This document shows, piece after piece, positions 20,344-31,004 of a stretch of 64,000 nt of DNA; within the stretch, counting starts at the first letter, position 1; every line of letters begins with the position of its first letter. The DNA lies in assembly GCA_014529385.2 (NCBI GenBank), contig CM043944.1, positions 89,969,384 through 90,033,383 on the forward strand. The letters run 5' to 3'. Source of the stretch: Adiantum capillus-veneris (lineage: Eukaryota > Streptophyta > Polypodiopsida > Polypodiales > Pteridaceae). Below the pieces are notes generated by a model that was not told the origin of the DNA, did no database searches, and was given only the letters and a program-made list of their open reading frames with translations. A program made the position numbers and the translations under genes.

Positions 20344-23300
20344 ATGGCTGACAATAGTAAAAAGAGTGAAATTAATGTTGATGACTTTGATTTTGCTAAT
20401 GAGCAAGCTACTAATGATGCTCCAATGCTTGTTAACTATCTTGTTTCTAGGCTTCAACAAGCCATGGGCAATCCATCTCTCCAAAGTAAAGTGCAACGGC
20501 AACTCTGTGCTCACGGGGTTCTCAAAGCTCATCACCATGACGAGAGAACACCTAGGAAGCCTGCTTGTGAGACTCCCAAAAGAGGTCTCTCTCCGATTCG
20601 GGAAGAAGAAGAGAATCCATACGAAGGGCTCAAGAATTTACTTCTTGATGATGCATCTCCTTTCCAAAGCAGAACTCAAGAGCCTCCATCGAAGGAACGA
20701 GAAAGAAGTGAGTCTCCCGCCACCTCGGCGGAGATGGCTCCACGAAGACGGTGGGCTAAACGCTCTCCAGCACCACCAAAGCGGAGAAGACCATCACACT
20801 CTTCTCCACACCAAAATTCAAAGAGGGATGATAAAAAGCAAGAGAAGAAAAAGGCGAGAAAGAGGACACCCTCTTCTCCATCTTCTTCATCCTCTTCCTC
20901 TTATGAAAGTGATGGTGAAGACGACGAAGATCAAGACAAGAAAAAGGCGAGAAAGAGGTCTCCCTCTTCTCAACCTTCTTCAAATTCTTCACCTTCTGAA
21001 GAAAGTGATGGTGCAACCTTTGAACCATCAAAAAGAAGAGGCCATAGGAAATCCTATGCCGCATGGAAGAGGTCATCCAAGCTGAAGAAGTTCAAAGAGG
21101 GAGGGAAGAGCATCTCTTTCCTTACCTATGATGGCACCTTTGGTGCTACGGACAAAGTCTTGGCCTTTATCCAACATTTCGATGCGGCGTTTGGAGATGA
21201 GGGCTTCACGGAGTCCTCTAAGCTACGCCATGTAGCTATGCACTTTCAAAAGTCCGACAGACAATGGTGGTCTAGCCTACGAGCCAACGGTGAAGATCCA
21301 CGAACATGGAAAGCTTTAAGAGCTTCCATTATGAAGCAATTTTTGGCCACCGATGCCAAAGACAAAGTACTCACCGAAAGGCGAAGCTTAAAGCTCTCTC
21401 CCTATGAATCCATCCACAAATATGTAGACAAGTTTTGGGACTTACAACTCAAAGCCACTGTCTTCAAAAAGTTGGATTTTGGAGAGCAAAAGCAACAGGT
21501 TTGTGCGGTCTTAACCGAAGAAATGGCGGAGTATGTCAACTCCCTAAGGCCACGTACCATATCGGTGGTAATACACCATACTATGGTGACCTCTCGAATC
21601 AATTTCCAAACGGGGGCTAAAAGAAATAATAAGCCCACGGAAAACAAGGGTTCCAACAAGCCTAAGGGGAAGGACAATGTCCAAAAGTCTCCTAAGGGCA
21701 ACTCCAACAAAGCTAAAGAGAAGGGAGTTTACAAACAAGGGCATGCGTACCGCGCTTGTCCCCAAAAGAACAACCTCCAAGATCCTCCTAGAGCTACCTT
21801 GGTTGAAATCCAAAAGGAGGAGACTCACCAAACTCACCACAAAGGATCTCCTCTATGCCATGCTTGGGGAAAGGTAAGAGAACAGAATGCTTTTATTCTC
21901 TTTGGCCCTGGTTCTACTCACAATTTTATATCTATAGAGTTGGCCACCAAGCTAGGCATACAAGCCTACGAGATGGGAGATGTCCTACCCGCAGACAGTG
22001 CTTTCAAGGAGCAAGAAGATTCAGTCACTCCCTTAATCGGGAAATTGAGGCTTCATGTTCAAAGCTATGTGGAAAAAGAGGACTTCTTTATCTCTCCTCT
22101 CAAGCATGAGGATATAATCCTAGGGGCACCATGATTTGACCGCCTGGCTGCCAATGTTAAATTTCCTTAAAGGAGAATCTCCTTTAGGTTCAGGGAAAAA
22201 GACATGTATATAGATGCTAAGGAAATGTGTAATACTATCCCCATTATACATACACCAGCTTTCAACAAGTCAATAAAGAGCTTTATTTCTGTGTACATGA
22301 TTTTTGTTAAAGATTCTCAAAATGAACCTAATGCTTTAGCAAAAGAAAATAAAACCAACCAAAAGGAATTAGAGTTATCCAATTTTCTCAAGGGGTTTCA
22401 AGATGTTTTTATTGACGACATCCCTTGTGAGCTACCTCCTAAACGAGGTAACGATGACCATGCAATTGAACTTCTTCCAGGAAGTTCACCGCCTAACAAA
22501 CCTCCTTATAGAGTTTCTCAAGCTCAACAAGAGGAGATTATGCGGCAAGTGCATGAGTTAGTTGAGAAGGGCATGGTTAGGCCTAGCTCATCTCCATTTT
22601 TCTCACCTGTGCTATTAGTGCAAAAGAAAGACGGCACATATTGTATGTGTGTCGACTATAGAGCACTAAATAGGATCACTATCAAGAATAGGTTTCCCGT
22701 TCCACAGGTAGAAGACCTATTTGATAAGCTACAAGGATCGACCTACTTCAGTAGGATTGACCTAAAAAGTGGCTATCATCAAATAAGGATAGTTGATCAA
22801 GACATTGTAAAGACCGCATTTCGCACCACATTTGGTCTTTATGAATACATTGTCATGCCTTTTGGCTTGACCAATGCACCAGCCACATTCAACCGCTTGA
22901 TGGAGAAGCTGTTCAGGCCTCATCGAACCATCACTTGAGTGTTCTTTGATGATATTATCATCTCCTCTAATTCATTAGACGAACACAAGCAACTCCTCCA
23001 GGTAATATTTCAAGTTTTGAGAGAGAATAAACTTTATGTTAATCGAAAGAAAAGTGAATTTTTCTTGCAAGAGATTCAATATTTAGGTCACATTATCTCT
23101 CAAGATGGCATCCAAATGGATCCACCAAAGTTAGAGGTAGTAAAAGGATGGCCTAAACCAAGGAATCTTCATGAACTAAGAAGCTTTATAGGTATGTGTG
23201 CATACTATAGACGCTTCATAGAAAAGTTCTCACAAATTGCGGGACCATTACATGACCTAACAAAGAAAAACGTTAGGTATACATGGTCTGCTAAGGAGAA

Positions 23301-25221
23301 CAATGCTTTCGAAAAGCTTAAAGAAAATCTTATCTCTCAACCTGTGCTTACACTACCGGACCTCTCAAAACCATTTGAGGTCCAATGTGATGCTTGTGGT
23401 GATTGCCTTGGAGCTGTTTTGCTTCAAGAAGGGCACGCCATAGGCTATGAGAGTCGAAGGCTCGACCCGGTTGAGCAAGCTCTAGGCATATATGAAAAGA
23501 AACTCCTTGCAGTTCTACATGCCTTAGACTCATGGAAGCACTATTTATTGGGGACTCCTTTCATTCTGTGAATGGATCACCAAAGTCTTAAGTACTTCAT
23601 GACGCAGACCAAGCTCTCCGACAAACAAATGAGGTGGGAAAATTTCCTTTCGCAATTTCATTTTCATATTTCTCACATTGCTGGCAAGCATAATCAAGTA
23701 GCTGATGCACTTTCAAGACGGTCGAGAGTGAATGCGGTTTCCATAGCAACTCACAATGATCTATCTTCAATGATAGATGAGTATGCTATTGATCCCGATT
23801 TTAGAGATCTGATTTTAGCCCTTGCATTAGGGAAGAAAGAAGAACCATTTACTTTACAAGATGGTTATCTTCTCTACGGCAATAGACTATGTGTTACTAA
23901 GTCACTACGTGAGAAATTAATGTATGAATCACATGCTCCACCTTATGCGGGGCATAGAGGGATTTTAGTCTACCTTAAAGGGAATTGAAACATATTTCTA
24001 TTGGCCTACCATGAAATTGAACATACGAGAGTATGTTTCTAAATGTGTGGTATGCCAAAAGACAAAATTTGATAGATGGAAGCAACTTGGATTGCTTCAA
24101 CCCTTTCCAATCTCTAATTCACCATGGGAGAGCATATCCATGGATTTTATCTTTGGATTGCCTAAGTCTATCCATGGGAATACGAGAATATGGACGATAG
24201 TAGATAGGTTCAGTAAACAAGCTCATTTTATACCTGTCAAAAAGACTATCAAAGCCCATCAAATGGCAACCCTCTTCATTTCACAAATTTTCAAGTACCA
24301 TGGCTTGCCAATGTCCATAGTGTCGGATAGAGATCCTAGAATGACCAGTAATTTTTAGAAGGGTCTCTTTGAGAATTTAGGGACAAGGCTAAACTTCTCT
24401 TCGGCCTATCATCCACAAACGGATGGCCAAAGTGAAATAGCTAACCTAACAATTCTCGATCTACTAAAAGCCTATGTAACGGAACTAGATCAAAGATCCC
24501 AATGGGAGAAGTACTTACCCTTAGTGGAGTATGCTTACAATAACACTGTACATACTTCCACGGGAAAAGCACCTTTCGAGGTAATTGAGGGAAGATCAAA
24601 AAATCCCTTGCTACTTAAGGTACATGGGAAGATCTTCGCTGCAGATAAGTATAGCCGAGACCTACAAGAATCTTTTCAAACGATTAAGGATGATATCTCT
24701 ATCTCACAGCAAAGGCAAAAGGCTACTGCTGACAAGCACAGAAGAGCCCAAGCCTTTAAAGAAAATAATTGGTCTTATTAAAGTTTCCCAAGGCTCGATT
24801 AAGGCACACGATGGGCAAGAATCCTACGGGACACCAAAAGTACTATGCTAAACTAGCAAAAAGGTACTATGGTCCCTTCCAGATTCTTAGGCCAATAAAT
24901 GAGATGGCCTATCAACTCAAGTTGCCCAATCATTGGCTCATACACAATGCTTTCCATGTGAGCCTATTAAATCCTTACAAAGGAGAGCCACCTCAAGAAC
25001 CAACTATTGAAGACCCACCGGAGATCGAGGACCAAGATGAGGTGCTGCAGCCCGAGTCCATTCTCCGACCTGAAGACAAGGTATTAAGAGGCGGTAAGAA
25101 TATCCGACGATATCTTAATAAGTTTAAGAATTATCCTTTTGAAGATGCTAGATGGATGCAAGGCATACAATTAAAGGATAACCTAAACCTTGTCAATGCT
25201 TACAATGCTTCCCAAGAGTAA
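20344..25221 (+). pseudogene. A2 gag-pol, inactivated
   Basis: Colinear with the A1 polyprotein. Lesions: a 72-nt in-frame deletion at about 21737 that removes the first half of the CCHC knuckle (only QGHAYRAC remains), TGG-to-TGA at 22132-22134, a stop near 22168, a stop before FFDD at 22936, CGA-to-TGA at 23569, a frameshift near 23965, TGG-to-TAG at 24356, and a 1-nt loss near 24770. Many are C-to-T or G-to-A changes, as expected for a methylated silenced element. The C-terminal chromodomain-like tail is still in frame at 25063-25221. Confidence 0.93.
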
Positions 25222-25576
25222 GCAAATGTACAAAATGTTAAAAATGAACAAAGTTTTTGTCTTATAAGACTCTCTTTTTCTTTATTGTTTACAAAATTGA
25301 AGTAGTATGCATGCTAAGATCAAGTTTGCGGAGACGACGTCTCCCAAACACCAAGTAGAGCCTGTCACTCCACTATGGAAGATTGATAGGACTAATGTGC
25401 AGACATGCTTGCCGCAGCCTCAGGCTCTCAAGCGCCAAATGGACTAGTCATCCATTGTGGAATGATGTCATAGGGTAACATAGGGATCCTCTACCCGCTA
25501 AGAAAAGGACTCATGAATATGCTTTATCTTCTCTACACCATAGTCGAGGACAACTATGATTTCAAGAGAGAGGTAA
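25222..25576 (+). other. A2 3' untranslated region and polypurine tract
   Basis: 355 bp between the gag-pol stop and the 3' LTR. It ends in AAGAGAGAGGTAA, the likely plus-strand primer. A short hairpin, GGAGACGACGTCTCC, lies near 25333. A1 lacks this whole region. Confidence 0.7.
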
Positions 25577-27156
25577 TGTCATAATAATCAATATCTAATT
25601 CTCCTAAATGATGTTAAACTAATCATTTAATATGGGAAAGTGCCAGGGGAGAAAAAGCTAGAATGATGGTTAAGCTAGCAGACCGGCCACAGTAGGGATC
25701 CAAAGGAGAGAAAATAGGGATCCAAAGGGGGGGCCATCTACAAAAGAGCCATGTGCAACAATGTGCTAAAAAGACCCTAAGGTTCAGCCCATTAAGACTT
25801 TCAAAATTCTAAGGTTCCAAAATTCAAAGGTTGTGTCCAAAGGTCAACCATAGGGGAATTGGATGCTTTGTGTGTGTCCAAAAAAGTCTTTGTACATCCC
25901 TACATAGGAGTGGGCGAGCCTAGCATGTAGGGGATGAGAGAGAAATCCACACACACACACACAAGCTCCCTTTACTCAAAGGGAATGAGGGACACATGTC
26001 AGCTCCCTAGGCCAGATGCCCACAAGGTGTACCCAATTCCTATTGGATGGCCTCGGAGGTGGACCAATGAGAATTAGGCTAGAGTAAATCTAGTTTAATT
26101 AATTTAAAAACACTTAATAAAAGAACCAATGAGAATTAAGTCCTATAGAAGACTATTGGACAGTCTCCCAAGGGGTCCAATGAGCATTCAGCAGCCCAAT
26201 GGCTTGCCTGATTCCTATTGGCCATGAGGCAAAGGGGTCCAATGAGAGTTTAGTTGAATTATTAAATTACCTAAAGCTCTCACAAAAGGGGAAAGGGGGA
26301 CACATGTCAGAAGGCTATCACTTATGCTGCTTAATAGTCATTGGCTAGCCCTAGGGAGGTCCAATCGGAGGATAGCAAGAGCAATTAGCAAGAGGGCTCG
26401 CCCAAGAGAGAGAGGGGGCTGATTTTTGCAAGGCAGTATCACACACACACACTCACACGGTCTATGGAGAAGCAAGAAAAAGACTATCTCTTCCCAAGCT
26501 TTAACGGAGAGCTCATCACCTACTCCAAGCTTGTGAGATAGAAGCCTACATCGACACACTCTTGGCATGTGGATGCAAATCCAACCAAGAGCCAAGCTTC
26601 AATGCATGCTCATCTCCTCTACCATGCTAATTACTAAGCTAAGCTATGCTAATATGAGTGATTATGTAAGGACATGTACATCTTTCTTGTAAGATACTCC
26701 TTCTTCCTCTCAATCTACTCTCATACCCTGCTAGCTCTCACCATCTGCGAAGGTGTGTGAGGTCTTGGGTCTGAGACCGGGGATAATTGATGTTGTGTTT
26801 GCTAAGTGTTTTGCTTAGTGCATGAAGCTTTCATCTTCATTGCACTAGCTAGTCTTGAAGGAACACATAGAATTGTATTGTACAAAGTCTCTCTTGATTG
26901 GGAGAAACCATAATACAAAGCCTTTTGGAGGGGGGACCGGCTCCATGAAAATCCCGTCCTCAAATGGTGTCAATAGCTTAATTTGTCTCTCTTTTGAAAC
27001 TATTGTTCATGCTATCTAACTAGGTGTTATGCTTTTTGTTGCTCTCTCCACCCAAGCACTCTTGTAATTCTCATTAGGAATCTATTCTAATGAAATGCCC
27101 ACTATGTTCATGCTAATTTCCGCTACACACAAGTTTTTAGGCCATTAAATGTTACA
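25577..27156 (+). mobile_element. A2 3' LTR
   Basis: 1580 bp, TGTCATAATAATC to ATGTTACA, followed by the TCGGG duplication at 27157-27161. Colinear with the A1 LTRs. Confidence 0.95.
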
Positions 27157-27161
27157 TCGGG

Positions 27162-27667
27162 TGTATACTAGCTCGACCAAGAGACAGGAAAATTGATTTT
27201 CCTATTTCTTATGCTAGCTGATAGTTGAATATAGCAAAAAAGAATTATACCACCATCGAAAGAAAAGGACTAGTAATATTCTATGTGGTAAAAAAGTATA
27301 AGAATTACCTATTAGCCGACAAATTTGTGTTCTTTGTGGACCACCAAGCCATATTGTACTTGGTCAACAAGCCATGCAGCACACAGGAAGAATAGGGAGA
27401 TGGTTCATCATTCTTCTAGAATTTGATTTCACTGTGGTTGTCAAAAATGGCACTACACATCAAAGAGCAGATCATTTGTCAACGATTGTTTCAGAAGAAC
27501 CACCTAAAGGAGTAGACGATGATATACCAAATGCATATCTATTCTCCGTGGAAATGATACCTAGATGGTTGGAGAACATGGTATCATTGATGACAATAGC
27601 TCAAGTGGATTTGCAAATACCACTTCCTATTACAATCGGATTAATTGAGCAATCGGCTATGTATTAG
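27162..27667 (+). pseudogene. H1 RNase H domain
   Basis: Continues the frame broken by A2: ARPRDRKIDFPISYAS, then KGLVIFYVVKKYKNYLLADK, FVDHQAILYLVNKP and HQRADHLSTI, in the order of gypsy RNase H. A stop follows ISYAS and another lies near 27665. This domain would degrade the RNA template during reverse transcription. Confidence 0.85.
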
Positions 27668-28515
27668 TTACTAGCTAGAAGGTTATACAAAAGAAATCGG
27701 GTTGGAATATTGCTTTTATGCATTAATCCTGAGGAGAAAACCCAATACCTAAGTCAAGCACATATTACCATAGTAGGACTTCACTTTGCAAAAGATCAAA
27801 CTATGCAACGAATCTTAAGACTTGGAGTATTTTGGCCAACTATGACAAGTGATGTTCGCTCTTTTATAAAGGATTGTCCTCAATGTATCAAAGAGGTAAG
27901 GATCAACACTTGCGTCTTTGTGCAAATGAAGACGAATATATTCCAATTATAGAACAAGCACATGTTGGATTAGCTAGAGGTCACTTCTCTAGTGAGACCA
28001 CCGCAAGAGAAATTTTAATGGCAGGCATATGGTGGCCAACCCTTTTTGCAGATGCCAAAAATTTTGTTTGAAGGTGTGATGCTTGTCAACGAGTAAAAAT
28101 GCCAACACATGTAGATAGCATGCCCTTAAGACAAATGATGGGGGCTAGAGCTTTTGCAAAATGGGGTATAGATTTTGTTGGGCCAATACATCCACCTTCT
28201 TTTAGGACCCAAGCTGAATATATCATTGTAGCTACGAACTATTTGACAAAGTGGGCCGAGGCTAAAGCAACTCAAAAGAATGATGCCAGAACCACTACCG
28301 CACTCTTATATGAGTATGTGTTCACAAGATATAGACTGCCAATAGAAATTGTCAGTGATAGGGCAATTCATTTCCTCAATGAGGTAATTGAGTATCTGCT
28401 TAATGAATTTATGGTCATCCGTAACAAATCAGCCCCCTATCGCCCAAAAGCAAACGGACAAGTTGAGCATACAAATAGAATTCTTAGCTCGGTATTGACT
28501 AAAGTGGTGAATTAA
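27668..28515 (+). pseudogene. H1 integrase with two consecutive HHCC zinc modules
   Basis: Module 1 has H at 27761 and 27782 and C at 27875 and 27884. Module 2 has H at 27961 and 27982 and C at 28075 and 28084. All four ligands are offset by exactly 200 nt, so the second copy is in a different frame. The core has GIDFVGP (D at 28171), VSDRA (D at 28357) and GQVEHTN (E at 28465), with DD35E spacing. One stop precedes RCDAC. Integrase inserts element cDNA; duplicated N-terminal modules are unusual. Confidence 0.85.
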
Positions 28516-29190
28516 TGAAGGAAATACTAGGAAATGAATCTCCATGCAGCTCTATGGGCTTATCGAGTTTCATTCAAAACAGCTTCAAATGCTACACCCT
28601 TTAACCTTGTTTATGATCTTGATGCCATACTGCCAATAGAGTTTTTATTGCCAGCACTCAGGGTCACTAAGAATATTAAGTGAGCTGGACATGAATTGTC
28701 AGAGAGACTTGAAGATTTAGATAAGCTAGATGAGCAAAGGCTAACTGTTGTAGCTCACATCTATGCACAAAAGCAGTAACAAAAACAGTTTTTTGATTCT
28801 CATCTAATTACAAACATCTTCAAAAAAGAGGACTTAGTTCTAGTCTATTCCCTTAAGTAACACATTCCCAAGTTCAAGAAAAAAGGAAACGGACCGTTTA
28901 TCATTGAAGATGTATCTCCAAGTGGAGCAGTTAGGTTGTCCATCCTAGATGGTGAACCAATGGCTAATGGGAATAGTGGATGTCGTTTAAAGAAGTACAA
29001 TTTGCCACTAACCAATGAATTGCTAGAAAGGATGCATGCAGCTAAGCAAAGGAAGATAAAACGATAGCAGGTTGTTGATGAAGCCCAAGAAGAAGCTCGG
29101 CTTTGAGTACTCAAACGAAAAGATGCTCTCGAGAATCAACAAATACCTATTCCCATCAACACCCTGGAAATAGATGACCGACAATGGGAA
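28516..29190 (+). pseudogene. H1 integrase C-terminal region
   Basis: Broken frames read LHAALWAYRVSFKTASNATP, LPIEFLLPALRV, then HIPKFKKKGNGPFIIEDV, matching the C-terminal region after the core in plant Tat/Athila-type integrases. Stops at about 28514, 28681, 28858 and 29066 interrupt it. No chromodomain is seen, unlike family A. Confidence 0.7.
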
Positions 29191-29640
29191 TTGCAAAAAG
29201 ATGCAGTGTCAACAGATGATGAATGGTTACACAGAATGGACCTTTGCATCAAGGTACAACTGAACAATCATAGCACAAATGCATTGATCGACACAAAAGC
29301 TCGAGTAAATGTAGTCAATTATTTCACGTACAAAAAAGCAATAAATCAGTCTTTGACGACAGGAATAGCGACTATCAAAGGATGCAACAAGAACTCGACA
29401 CCAACATTGGGAGTAGTCAACTTAAATGTGATAGTATACGGATGTTCATGTCCTCATCAGTTTATGTGCTTACCAGATGAACACATGAATAAGACAATGA
29501 TTCTAGGAATCTCATGGATGCAGACATACAAGACAGTACCAGATTGGGATACAAATCAGCTCAAGCTATCACCTAAAGGCGGACAACTCATTGTTCCAAT
29601 TGCACCAAGCAAGGAGGAATGGAAAGGAAGTTACCAATAG
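29191..29640 (+). CDS. Retropepsin-like domain downstream of H1 integrase
   Basis: A 149-codon open frame in the same strand as H1. Hydrophobic-ALIDTKARVNVV (Asp codon at 29290) resembles the retropepsin active loop with Gly changed to Lys. About 70 residues on, MILGISWMQTY resembles the conserved ILG-x-x-W motif near the end of retropepsins. H1 already has a protease upstream of RT, so this would be a second, tail-located protease-like domain. Nothing shows that it is expressed. Confidence 0.5.
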   Translation: MQKDAVSTDDEWLHRMDLCIKVQLNNHSTNALIDTKARVNVVNYFTYKKAINQSLTTGIATIKGCNKNSTPTLGVVNLNVIVYGCSCPHQFMCLPDEHMNKTMILGISWMQTYKTVPDWDTNQLKLSPKGGQLIVPIAPSKEEWKGSYQ

Positions 29641-30311
29641 AGCAAACCACGAAGCAATCAATCTTCTCCATCCTATTGACATGTAAATGCTACAAGTAGC
29701 AAGCAAGGAGTCAGGCAAATTTGGGTACCAAAAGCACAGCTTAAGGACAAGCCGATTCAAATTTGGGTGCCCAAAACATCATTGACAATACCAAAGACGG
29801 TTTCAAGGTTCAAACTACAGAGACAAGCACCTCCAAGCAAGGAACCTAACACGAAAGGTATTTGGAAGAAAAAGAAGCACTTATCTCCAACCGTAAAACC
29901 AACCAAGCAACGGAGAGTTAAGTCTTAGAGGATACCACCACAACATTTGCACCAAGCAAACCAAGCTATCAATGGCAAGAAAAAGCTCGACAACAACCAT
30001 TGTTGATACCAACAGCTCAGGCAATCAGCGTGCTAAAGCATCTTGATGGTACAATCAAGCAGAGAGCACACAAGCTATAAGATTTGCTCTTTGGCAGACA
30101 ATATCAGAAAGCCTTGAAATCAAAAACCCTTGAGTTAATTACTCAAGACCCAACTCTTGCACAGCATAATGGTTTGAACTGCATTGATCTTCAAAGCATG
30201 GTAGAGCCAACCAAGGTTATGCATAGACACGATTGGACATCCCATGCAGTCGTCCCAAAGTACGCCATCTAGGAGGGGTGGAAGGGCACTAAGTAATTAA
30301 GGGCAATGTTT
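29641..30311 (+). pseudogene. H1 C-terminal tail with repeated IWVPK
   Basis: Low-complexity Lys/Gln/Pro-rich residue of the H1 polyprotein. QIWVPK is encoded twice, 42 nt apart (29716 and 29758). Several stops follow, with a last short frame at 30084-30272. No enzyme motif is present. Possibly an env-position or nucleic-acid-binding tail. Confidence 0.45.
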
Positions 30312-30328
30312 GAAGGGGGAGGAAAAAG
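30312..30328 (+). promoter_or_regulatory. H1 polypurine tract
   Basis: GAAGGGGGAGGAAAAAG, 17 consecutive purines, directly before a TG start (TGATATTAACG, 30331). This is the expected plus-strand primer at the 5' edge of a 3' LTR. Confidence 0.75.
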
Positions 30329-30330
30329 TT

Positions 30331-31004
30331 TGATATTAACGTGTGATTGTATTGCAAAATTACCTAATAATAAATCATCAAAACAGGGGAATTTAATTGA
30401 TAATATCTCCCCGATGAGTGTAAATACTATCAAAAATCATCAAAAAATAGTCCTTTTTGGTTATTTTTTATCATTTTTCTTGATATTGAGACTTAATAAT
30501 GGAGAAATCCAACAAAAAACAATAAAGTTGTGTTTTTCAAGGGATTTTCTTAATTATTGGATTTTCACTTTGCTTTTTTAGCTCATTTTGTTATTTTTGT
30601 TCATTTTTAAATAAACATTTCAAAAATAAACAAATGAAGATACGCTGCTGATCAGAAGGACAAGGCGGACAGACACAAAAAATTTCAATAAAATCGGCAC
30701 ATGGAAGCGGAAAGCCTAAATTAGGTGGCCATACCTACTTTTGCAGAATTCTTGCAGAATGAGCTACAAGAATCCGTTGGGGGAAATTTTTGAGTTTAAC
30801 ATAGATTTCACGGCTTAGTAGGACTAACACGGGAATTTGGGGAAAAATGGTTGGGGAAGTCTGAGTATAGATACCCAAGGTAGACTAAAATAACCTCATT
30901 TCAACTTGTTCCCTTTGGAGAGAAAGCGTTTCGACTTCTTCGCGTGCACTTTTTGGAATCTACAGTTGCTTGTTTTCAACGCCGTCTCACACGAGACATG
31001 AGGG
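30331..31004 (+). mobile_element. LTR-H, shared by H1 and H2 (right end uncertain)
   Basis: Starts TGATATTAACG after the polypurine tract, is AT-rich, and has TATAGATA at 30866-30873. The expected transcription start is near 30895. A GG|GTAAGT splice donor is at 31005. No clear primer site or CA end is identified, so the right limit is provisional. It resembles LTR-B in layout (TATA, short exon, donor) but not in sequence. Confidence 0.55.

Larger units (their letters stand above)
19159..27156 (+). mobile_element. A2: degenerate chromovirus copy inside H1
   Basis: About 8.0 kb in the same orientation and family as A1. The 5' LTR (19159-19926) has lost about 0.8 kb internally; the 3' LTR (25577-27156) is full length. 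The primer site is at 19928-19939. The gag-pol is broken many times, and LTR divergence exceeds that of A1, so A2 is the older insertion. Confidence 0.95.
4640..30330 (+). mobile_element. H1: Athila/Tat-like Ty3/gypsy element, split by A1 and A2
   Basis: Host element assembled from plus-strand blocks 4640-8687, 18277-19158 and 27157-30330. Domain order is gag, two zinc knuckles, protease, linker, RT, RNase H, integrase, tail. The reading frame across the A1 insertion (left flank ending GATCTAATG, right flank AATGAGTG) resumes when A1 and one target duplication are removed, and the RNase H frame likewise resumes across A2. The RT-before-integrase order makes it gypsy. Every domain carries stops or frameshifts, so it is inactive. 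Its own 5' LTR is not visible; LTR-B stands where it should be. Confidence 0.85.
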
